From contig CAYSHK010000034.1 in the NCBI GenBank assembly GCA_964430935.1, positions 1 to 10,633 of the forward strand: DNA of 10,633 nt. The letters are read 5' to 3'. The notes under the pieces are model-generated. The model saw only the letters and a list, made by a program, of their open reading frames with translations, was not told the origin of the DNA and did no database searches. Shown piece after piece: positions 5,109-10,633 of the stretch. The position numbers were made by a program, and so were the translations under genes. Within the stretch, counting starts at the first letter, position 1; each line of letters begins with the position of its first letter. The DNA comes from Thermopetrobacter sp964430935. Lineage in GTDB: Bacteria; Pseudomonadota; Alphaproteobacteria; Rhizobiales; Aestuariivirgaceae.

Positions 5109-5612
5109 TCAGTCGCGTTCGGCCAGTGCCGCCCTGAGGGCCTCGGCGGCCTCCATGGGCACGAACTGGGAGATGTCCCCGCCCATGGCCGCGATCTGCT
5201 TGATGAGGGAGGAGGCGATCATGCGGGAGGAGGGGCTGGCGGCCAGGAACACGGTGTCCAGATCATGGGCCAGTGCGGCGTTCATCTGCGCCATGCGCAC
5301 CTCGTAGTCGAAATCGCTGCCGTCGCGCAGACCGCGGACGATGAACTTCGCGCCCGCGCGCCGCGCGGCGTCCACCGTCAGGCAGGAGAAACGGGCCAGC
5401 GAGATCTCGCAGTCCGTGCGCTCGGTGATCGGCCGCAAGGCGTCCTCGAGGATGCGGGCCCGCACCTCCACCGGCAGAAGCGTCTTCTTCTCGTGGTGCG
5501 TGCCGATGGCGATGATCAGCCGGTCGAAGAGTTGCGCGGCGCGCGTGATGATGTCCAGATGGCCGTAGGTCACCGGATCGAAACTGCCGGGATAGAAGCC
5601 GGTGCGGGCCAT
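5109..5612 (-). CDS. coaD: Phosphopantetheine adenylyltransferase
   Basis: CoaD joins ATP and 4'-phosphopantetheine to give dephospho-CoA, the fourth and a controlling step of CoA synthesis in the cytoplasm. The 167-residue length is normal for this hexameric nucleotidyltransferase. Visible motifs: GFYPGSFDPVTYGHLDII (5-22) with the T/HxGH signature at 15-18, the Lys42 region (EKKTLLP), IVRGLRDGSDFDYEVRMAQMN (91-111) with the RGLR substrate-binding loop, and the C-terminal IASSLIKQI (132-140), equivalent to the ISSS-type ATP-binding motif. The ATG at 5612 is chosen over an upstream in-frame codon because the family N-terminus begins there and GGGGAGG lies six bases upstream, inside the end of gyrA. 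Only one base separates it from the gyrA TGA, so translation is probably coupled to gyrA. The gyrA-coaD pairing is common in alphaproteobacteria. Confidence 0.97.
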   Translation of the reverse strand: MARTGFYPGSFDPVTYGHLDIITRAAQLFDRLIIAIGTHHEKKTLLPVEVRARILEDALRPITERTDCEISLARFSCLTVDAARRAGAKFIVRGLRDGSDFDYEVRMAQMNAALAHDLDTVFLAASPSSRMIASSLIKQIAAMGGDISQFVPMEAAEALRAALAERD

Positions 5613-5613
5613 G

Positions 5614-8349
5614 TCACGCCTCCCCTTCCGTATCGCCGGGGGAGGCGTCCCGCGTAGCCTCGGCACCGGTGTCCTCCGCCGCGCCTTCCTCCTCGTGGTC
5701 GTCCACCTCGGAAATGCGCTCCGCGGAGACCACGCGTTCGTCCTCCGCCGTCTTGAACACGATGACGCCCTGCGTGGCGCGCCCGGCGATGCGGATGTCC
5801 GACACGGGGCAGCGGATCAGCTTGCCGCGGTCGGTGACCAGCATGATCTGGTCGCCGTCCTCGACGGGGAAGGCCGCCACCAGACGCCCGTTGCGCTCGT
5901 TGACCACCATGGCCACGATGCCCTTTCCGCCACGCGAGGTGATGCGGTACTCCAGCGACGACGACCGCTTTCCGTAGCCGCGCTCGGATAGGGTGAGCAG
6001 CATCTGTTCCGCCGCCTCGATTTCCGCGAAGCGCTCCGCGGAAAGCGCCGTTTCCGCTTCCTCGCCGCCGCGTTTCATCCTGAGATAGGCGTCGCGCTCC
6101 TCGGGCGAGATCTCGAAGTGCTTCAGCACCGACATGGATATCACCTCGTCCCCGTCCGCGAGGGTGATGCCCCGCACGCCGACGGAATTGCGCCCGGCGA
6201 AGACGCGCACCTGCGTAACCGGGAAGCGGATGGCCTGGCCTCCCGCCGTGGTGAGCAGGATGTCGTCGTCCTCGGTGCAGGTCTCCACGGCGAGAATGGC
6301 GTCTCCCTCGTTCAGCTTCATGGCGATCTTGCCGTTGCGCATGATGCCGGTGAAGTCCGAGAGCCTGTTGCGGCGCACGTAGCCGGAGCGGGTGGCGAAC
6401 ATGACGTCCAGCTCGCCCCACTTCTCCTCGTCCTCCGGCAGCGGCAGCACCGACGTGATGGTTTCGCCCGGCTCCAGCGGCAGCAGGTTCACCAGCGCCT
6501 TGCCGCGCGCGTTGGGCGCCGCCTGCGGCAGTTTCCAGACCTTGAGCTGATAGGCCATGCCCCGCGAGGAGAAGAAGACGATGGGCGTGTGGGTGCTGGC
6601 GACGAAGAGCTTCGAGACGAAATCCTCCTCCCGCGTGCTCATGCCGGAGCGTCCCTTGCCGCCGCGCCGCTGCGCCCGGTAGACGGACAGGGGCACCCGC
6701 TTGATGTAGCCGGCGTGGGAGACGGTGACCACCATGTCCTCCCGCGCGATCAGGTCCTCGTCCTCCACCTCGCCCATGTAGTCGGCGATCTCGGTGCGGC
6801 GTCCGTCGGCGAACTGTTCCTTCACCTCGTCGAGCTCGGCGACGATGATCTCCATCACCCGTTCCCGGGAGCGCAGGATTTCGAGATAGTCGGCGATCTC
6901 CTCGGCCAGCTTGCGCAGCTGCTCGCCGATCTCGTCGCGGCCCAGCGCCGTGAGCCTGTGCAGCCGCAGATCCAGGATGGCCTTCGCCTGCACCTCGGTG
7001 AGGCGGCAGGAACCGTCGTCGTTGATGATCACGCGCGGATCGTCGATGAGGCGGATGTAGGGCAGCATCTCCTCCGCCGGCCAGTCGCGGGCCATCAGCG
7101 CCTCGCGCGCCGCCGCCGGGTTGGGGGCGGAACGGATGAGGCGGATCACCTCGTCGATGTTGGCCACGGCGATGGCCAGGCCGACCAGCACGTGCGCCCG
7201 GTCCCGCGCCCGCGCCAGCAGGAACTTGGTGCGCCGGGTGACGACCTCCTCGCGGAAGGCCACGAAGGCCTCCAGCAGCTGCTTCAGGTTCATCAGCTCC
7301 GGGCGGCCGCCGTTGAGGGCCACGTTGTTGATGCCGAAGGTGGTCTGCAGCGGCGAATACTTGTAGAGCTGGTTGAGCACCACCTCCGGATTCGCGTCCC
7401 GCTTCAGCTCCACGACCACCCGCATGCCGTGGCGGTCCGATTCGTCGCGGATGTCGGAGATCCCCTCGATGCGCCGGTCCTTCACCAGCGCGGCGATCTT
7501 CTCCACCATCGCCGCCTTGTTCACCTGGTAGGGTATCTCGGTGATGACGATGGCGTAGCGGTCCTTGCGGATCTCCTCCACCTCGGCCCGTCCGCGCATG
7601 ACGACGGAGCCCCGCCCGGTATGGTACGCGCTGCGGATGCCGGCCCGCCCCAGGATGATGCCGCCGGTGGGGAAGTCCGGCCCCGGCAGGTGCTCCATCA
7701 GCCCGTCGATGGTGATGTCGGGGTCGGCGATCAGCGCCTTCGTGGCCTCGATCACCTCTCCCAGATTGTGCGGGGCCATGTTGGTGGCCATGCCCACCGC
7801 GATGCCGCCGGCGCCGTTGACGAGCAGATTCGGGAAACGGGCGGGAAGCACCACCGGCTCCGTCTCCGATCCGTCGTAGTTGGGCTGGAAGTCCACCGTC
7901 TCCCGGTCGATGTCCTCCAGCATGAAGCGGGCCGGCTGTCCGAGCCGCACCTCCGTGTAGCGCATGGCCGCCGGAGGGTCGCCGTCTATGGAGCCGAAGT
8001 TGCCCTGCCCGTCCAGCAGCGGCAGGCGCAGGGAGAAGTCCTGCGCCATGCGCACCAGCGCGTCGTAGATCGCCGCGTCGCCGTGGGGGTGGTACTTACC
8101 CATGACATCGCCGACCACGCGGGCCGACTTGCGGTAGGGCCGGTTCCAGAGATAGCCGTTCTCGTACATCGAATAGAGGATGCGCCGATGCACGGGCTTC
8201 AGGCCGTCGCGGACGTCGGGCAGCGCGCGCGAGACGATCACGCTCATGGCGTAATCGAGATAGGAGCGGCGCATTTCCTCCTCGATGGCGACCGGGCGAA
8301 TCTCGCCGCCGCCGGGAGTCTCCGGATGGGTGTTCTGCTGTTCGCTCAA
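5614..8349 (-). CDS. gyrA: DNA gyrase subunit A (TTG start)
   Basis: GyrA supplies the DNA-cleaving tyrosine and the DNA-wrapping domain of the A2B2 gyrase that introduces negative supercoils using ATP. The 911-residue product has IEEEMRRSYLDYAMSVIV (22-39), the winged-helix region KYHPHGDAAIYDALVRMAQ (85-103), GQGNFGSIDGD (114-124) and catalytic Tyr131 in AMRYTE. The GyrA box QRRGGKG (560-566), which separates gyrase from topoisomerase IV, opens the beta-pinwheel domain. An insertion of about 40 charged residues (near 745-785) lies between pinwheel repeats, and the last 35 residues form an acidic tail. The residue equivalent to E. coli Ser83 is Ala92; Asp96 (Asp87 equivalent) is kept. The start is TTG at 8347-8349: an in-frame TGA lies just upstream, no other start codon precedes the conserved region before Met26, and the ribosome binding site is weak (GGA about nine bases before). 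coaD follows after one base. Confidence 0.98.
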   Translation of the reverse strand: MSEQQNTHPETPGGGEIRPVAIEEEMRRSYLDYAMSVIVSRALPDVRDGLKPVHRRILYSMYENGYLWNRPYRKSARVVGDVMGKYHPHGDAAIYDALVRMAQDFSLRLPLLDGQGNFGSIDGDPPAAMRYTEVRLGQPARFMLEDIDRETVDFQPNYDGSETEPVVLPARFPNLLVNGAGGIAVGMATNMAPHNLGEVIEATKALIADPDITIDGLMEHLPGPDFPTGGIILGRAGIRSAYHTGRGSVVMRGRAEVEEIRKDRYAIVITEIPYQVNKAAMVEKIAALVKDRRIEGISDIRDESDRHGMRVVVELKRDANPEVVLNQLYKYSPLQTTFGINNVALNGGRPELMNLKQLLEAFVAFREEVVTRRTKFLLARARDRAHVLVGLAIAVANIDEVIRLIRSAPNPAAAREALMARDWPAEEMLPYIRLIDDPRVIINDDGSCRLTEVQAKAILDLRLHRLTALGRDEIGEQLRKLAEEIADYLEILRSRERVMEIIVAELDEVKEQFADGRRTEIADYMGEVEDEDLIAREDMVVTVSHAGYIKRVPLSVYRAQRRGGKGRSGMSTREEDFVSKLFVASTHTPIVFFSSRGMAYQLKVWKLPQAAPNARGKALVNLLPLEPGETITSVLPLPEDEEKWGELDVMFATRSGYVRRNRLSDFTGIMRNGKIAMKLNEGDAILAVETCTEDDDILLTTAGGQAIRFPVTQVRVFAGRNSVGVRGITLADGDEVISMSVLKHFEISPEERDAYLRMKRGGEEAETALSAERFAEIEAAEQMLLTLSERGYGKRSSSLEYRITSRGGKGIVAMVVNERNGRLVAAFPVEDGDQIMLVTDRGKLIRCPVSDIRIAGRATQGVIVFKTAEDERVVSAERISEVDDHEEEGAAEDTGAEATRDASPGDTEGEA

Positions 8350-8375
8350 TGGATTTTCCGAACCTGTTCAATGAT

Positions 8376-8401
8376 GCCCGCCCCGGAAGCCGGGACCGGG
8401 C
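8376..8401 (-). other. Hairpin in the gyrA 5' leader
   Basis: GCCCG (8376-8380) pairs with CGGGC (8397-8401) and, inside, CCCGG (8382-8386) pairs with CCGGG (8390-8394) around an AAG loop, giving about ten base pairs with a small asymmetric bulge. It lies roughly 30 bases ahead of the gyrA start codon, within the leader predicted from the candidate promoter, so it could influence message stability or access of ribosomes to a weak start region. No known riboswitch class is recognised. Confidence 0.4.
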
Positions 8402-8440
8402 GGAGGATACGCGCGGAATCATCCCCGCGCCGGTTCCGGA

Positions 8441-8469
8441 AAGCTAGCAAATCCCGCCGCACCGGGCAA
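8441..8469 (-). promoter_or_regulatory. Candidate sigma-70-type promoter of gyrA
   Basis: On the - strand TTGCCC (complement of 8464-8469; 4 of 6 to TTGACA) and TAGCTT (complement of 8441-8446; 3 of 6 to TATAAT) are separated by exactly 17 bases, with TGC immediately before the -10 hexamer giving an extended -10. Transcription would begin near 8434, with a leader of about 85 bases. A GAATC (GANTC) site lies just inside that leader at 8416-8420. Confidence 0.45.
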
Positions 8470-8614
8470 TTTCCGGGCCTTGGAAAGAGCCGGAAAATCA
8501 TGGTTTTCCAACGAAAAGGGCATATGCTGCGACAATATCGCCGGGGGGCATTGCCGCGGCCGTGTTCCGATGGCACTAACGGACGGTCTGGAACGACGGG
8601 CAGGAAAGGACGAG

Positions 8615-9508
8615 ATGGGCGACAGGAACGGGAAGAAGCCGCTTTCATGCGGCGATGTGGAGGCCGCGGGCGGCAATCCGTGCATCGAATCCCCGGTCTA
8701 CAGGCTGGCCTTCGAGGACACGGACTATCTGCATGCCCCCTTCCTGCGGGGCACGCGCCTCCTGCTGGAGTACAACAAGCCGGAACGCATCCTCCGGGAG
8801 GCCGGGATCAAGGCCACGGTGGTGGTCTTCGGGTCCGCCCGCACGCTTCCGGAGGACGTGGCGCGCCGCCGTCTGGAGGAGGCTCTGGCGCGTCTGGATG
8901 CCGATCCGGAGGATCCGGAGGCGCAGGAGGCCCTGCGCCTGGCCCGGCGGGATCTGAAGATGTCCCGCTGGTACGAGGAGGCCCGGCGCTTCTCCGCCAT
9001 CGTCTCCCAGCACGTGGAGGAGGCCGGGCGGGACGATTTCGTGGTCATGACGGGCGGCGGCCCCGGCATCATGGAGGCGGCCAACCGGGGCGCCCACGAG
9101 ACGGGCGTGCGCTCCATAGGCCTCAACATCACGCTGGAGCACGAGCAGTATCCAAACCCCTACATCTCGCCGGAATTCTGCTTCCGCTTCCACTACTTCG
9201 CGATCCGCAAGATGCACTTCCTGATGCGGGCGAAGGCCATGGTGGCGTTTCCCGGCGGTTTCGGCACCATGGACGAACTGTTCGAGGTGCTCACCCTTGT
9301 CCAGACGGAGAAGATGAAGCGCATACCCATCGTGCTGGTGGGCCACGAATTCTGGGACAACTTCGTCAACTTCGAATGGCTGGTGGAGATGGGCACCATC
9401 AGCCCGCGGGACATGGAGCTGTTCACCGTCGTGGACACGGCGGAGGAGGCCGTTGCCGCGATCCACGACTTCTACGGCGGCAATCCGATGACCAACGGCT
9501 CCGTCTAG
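8615..9508 (+). CDS. LOG-family Rossmann-fold protein, probable nucleoside 5'-monophosphate phosphoribohydrolase
   Basis: LOG-type proteins cleave the N-glycosidic bond of (cytokinin or ordinary) nucleoside 5'-monophosphates to release the base and ribose 5-phosphate. The 297-residue product shows VVVFGSAR (69-76) at the first Rossmann strand, VVMTGGGPGIMEAANRGA (143-160), AIRKMHFLMRAKAMVAFPGG (196-215) with the conserved Arg-Lys pair at 198-199, and PGGFGTMDE (213-221), which matches the LOG motif PGGxGTxxE with its catalytic Glu221. It is longer than the plain 180-200-residue LOG enzymes because of a roughly 65-residue N-terminal part (with EAAGGNPCIESP) and a charged helical insert (about 84-130); this larger form is widespread in alphaproteobacteria. 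Start 8615 is preferred because AGGAAAGGA precedes it and the family N-terminus begins about there; ATG 8570 and TTG 8480 are alternatives. It is divergent from gyrA and convergent with aroC. Substrate is inferred; old 'lysine decarboxylase' labels for this family are misleading. Confidence 0.9.
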   Translation: MGDRNGKKPLSCGDVEAAGGNPCIESPVYRLAFEDTDYLHAPFLRGTRLLLEYNKPERILREAGIKATVVVFGSARTLPEDVARRRLEEALARLDADPEDPEAQEALRLARRDLKMSRWYEEARRFSAIVSQHVEEAGRDDFVVMTGGGPGIMEAANRGAHETGVRSIGLNITLEHEQYPNPYISPEFCFRFHYFAIRKMHFLMRAKAMVAFPGGFGTMDELFEVLTLVQTEKMKRIPIVLVGHEFWDNFVNFEWLVEMGTISPRDMELFTVVDTAEEAVAAIHDFYGGNPMTNGSV

Positions 9509-9540
9509 CCGGCGGGCCGTCTTGGTCGCCGCCGCGGCGT

Positions 9541-10632
9541 TCAGCTCCGGCCGGTCTGTCCGCGGTGCATCAGGTAGTGATCGGCCAGCACCAGGGCCAT
9601 CATGGCCTCCGCCACCGGCACGGCGCGGATGCCCACGCACGGATCGTGCCGGCCCTTCGTGACGACTTCCGTCTCCTCCCTCCCGCGCGTGACGGTCCTG
9701 CGGGGGACGAGGATCGACGAGGTGGGCTTCACCGCCATGCGGGCGACGATGTCCTGCCCGGACGAAATGCCGCCCAGGATGCCGCCGGAATTGTTCTTCG
9801 TGAACCGCACCTCGCCGTCGTGGATGTACATTTCGTCGGCGGCCTCGGATCCGGTCATGGCGGCGGCGGCGAATCCCGCGCCGATCTCCACCCCCTTCGC
9901 CGCCGGAATGCTCATCAGGGCGGAGGCGATGTCCTGATCCAGCCGGGCGTAGACGGGCGCGCCCCAGCCGGCCGGCACGCCGGTGGCGATCACCTCCACG
10001 ACGGCCCCCACGGAATCGCCGCTCTTGCGGATGGTGTCGAGATATTCCTCCCACACCTTCGCGGCTTCGGCGTCCGGACAGAAGAAGGGATTGCTGTCCA
10101 CCTCCGCCCACGACCAGTTGTCGCGGTTGATGGCGTGCGGTCCGAGTTGCACCAGCGCCGCGCGGATCTCCACCTGCGGGACGATCTTGCGCGCCACCGC
10201 GCCCGCCGCCACGCGGCAGGCGGTCTCCCGCGCGCTGGCCCGTCCACCCCCGCGGTAGTCGCGGACGCCGTACTTGGCGTCGTAGGTGTAGTCGGCATGA
10301 CCCGGCCGGTAGCGGTCGCGGATCTCCGAATAGTCCTTCGAGCGCTGGTCCGTGTTCTCGATGAGCAGGGCGATGGGCGTGCCCGTGGTCACCTGCTCGG
10401 CGATCACGTCGTCGGAGAAGACGCCCGAAAGAATGCGCACCCGGTCGGCTTCCCGCCGTTGGGTGGTGAAGCGGCTCTGTCCGGGACGCCGCCTGTCCAG
10501 ATGGGGCTGGATGTCGTCCTCCGACAGGGGGATGCCCGGAGGACAGCCGTCCACCACCGCCCCGATGGCCGGTCCGTGGCTTTCGCCGAAGGTGGTGACG
10601 CGCAGCATGCGCCCGAAGGTGTTCCAGCTCAT
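9541..10632 (-). CDS. aroC: Chorismate synthase
   Basis: AroC removes phosphate from 5-enolpyruvylshikimate 3-phosphate to give chorismate, the last step of the shikimate pathway, and needs reduced FMN. The complete 363-residue protein has normal length. Motifs: TFGESHGPAIGAVVDGCPPG (14-33) with His19, GQSRFTTQRREAD (51-63), ILSGVF (67-72), TTGTPIALLIENTDQRSKDY (82-101), RPGHADYTYDAKYG (109-122) with His112, DYRGGGRASARET (125-137), and the C-terminal GRHDPCVGIRAVPVAEAM (327-344). The two histidines match the family's catalytic pair. The ATG is at 10630-10632, one base from the window edge, so its ribosome binding site and promoter are not visible; MSWNTFGRMLRVTTFGESHG is a typical family N-terminus, which supports the start. 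It converges on the LOG-family gene, with 32 bases between the stops. Confidence 0.98.
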   Translation of the reverse strand: MSWNTFGRMLRVTTFGESHGPAIGAVVDGCPPGIPLSEDDIQPHLDRRRPGQSRFTTQRREADRVRILSGVFSDDVIAEQVTTGTPIALLIENTDQRSKDYSEIRDRYRPGHADYTYDAKYGVRDYRGGGRASARETACRVAAGAVARKIVPQVEIRAALVQLGPHAINRDNWSWAEVDSNPFFCPDAEAAKVWEEYLDTIRKSGDSVGAVVEVIATGVPAGWGAPVYARLDQDIASALMSIPAAKGVEIGAGFAAAAMTGSEAADEMYIHDGEVRFTKNNSGGILGGISSGQDIVARMAVKPTSSILVPRRTVTRGREETEVVTKGRHDPCVGIRAVPVAEAMMALVLADHYLMHRGQTGRS

Positions 10633-10633
10633 G

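Larger units (their letters stand above)
8350..8614. promoter_or_regulatory. Divergent control region between gyrA and the LOG-family gene
   Basis: This 265-base stretch is the longest non-coding gap in the window. Toward gyrA it holds the candidate promoter and leader hairpin. Toward the LOG gene it holds an AT-richer island (about 8490-8540) containing an inverted repeat, GGAAAA (8492-8497) and TTTTCC (8504-8509) around six bases, and -10-like TATGCT (8523-8528), though no convincing -35 is seen for the + strand. An in-frame TTG (8480) and ATG (8570) would extend the LOG protein into this region, but the extension has no coding character that I can support. AGGAAAGGA (8602-8610) is the likely ribosome binding site of the LOG gene. 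Confidence 0.5.

Noticed and set aside
8480..8614. Longer LOG-family protein starting at TTG 8480 or ATG 8570
   Set aside because: These lie in the presumed promoter region and lack good ribosome binding sites; AGGAAAGGA sits directly before the ATG at 8615.
9510..9534. Stem-loop between the convergent LOG and aroC stops as a bidirectional terminator
   Set aside because: The stem is only about six pairs with a 13-base loop and there is no T-run on either side.
8645..10111. 488-residue open frame on the - strand across the LOG gene and the end of aroC
   Set aside because: It overlaps two genes with clear families in other frames and has the His/Arg/Gly-rich composition of a GC-rich shadow.
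1..10633. Mobile element, phage, defence system, CRISPR, tRNA or rRNA
   Set aside because: No direct-repeat arrays, transposase or integrase motifs, cloverleaf or rRNA-like stretches were seen; all long frames are accounted for by core genes or one membrane protein.

Overview
The window looks like a core chromosomal segment of a GC-rich alphaproteobacterium. The grounds are the protein signatures (IF-1 C-terminus, GyrA with an extra acidic tail, an extended LOG-family protein), the strong G/C bias at third codon positions, and the gene order gyrA - coaD - peptidyl-prolyl isomerase x2 - queA, which is familiar from that class. I cannot place it to genus. Nearly all sequence is coding. There is no sign of mobile DNA, CRISPR, tRNA or rRNA.

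Left block, + strand (1-1858): the last 38 codons of infA (translation initiation factor IF-1), then maf (nucleotide pyrophosphatase), yacG (zinc-finger gyrase inhibitor, overlapping maf by one base) and an unrecognised multi-pass membrane protein with an internal duplication. Spacing suggests one transcript running from infA.

Middle block, - strand (8349 down to 1874): gyrA, coaD, a DJ-1/PfpI-family protein, an exported cyclophilin-type PPIase, a cytoplasmic cyclophilin-type PPIase, and queA (queuosine biosynthesis). gyrA and coaD are translationally coupled. The genes after coaD are separated by 70-200 base gaps that hold hairpins and plausible extended -10 promoters, so the block is probably several overlapping transcription units. 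queA converges on the membrane-protein gene with only 15 bases between their stop codons.

Right block (8350-10633): a 265-base divergent control region separates gyrA from a + strand LOG-family (nucleoside monophosphate phosphoribohydrolase-like) gene. That gene converges on a complete aroC (chorismate synthase) on the - strand, whose start codon lies at the window edge.

The functions are housekeeping: translation initiation, nucleotide-pool cleaning, DNA supercoiling and its inhibitor, CoA synthesis, protein folding, tRNA modification and the shikimate pathway. I found no convincing undescribed multi-gene system. The points most worth a second look are the duplicated membrane protein, TTG start codons on gyrA and on the cytoplasmic PPIase, an alanine at the quinolone-determining GyrA position, a 48-base near-identical tract shared by the two PPIase genes, and several unassigned hairpins.
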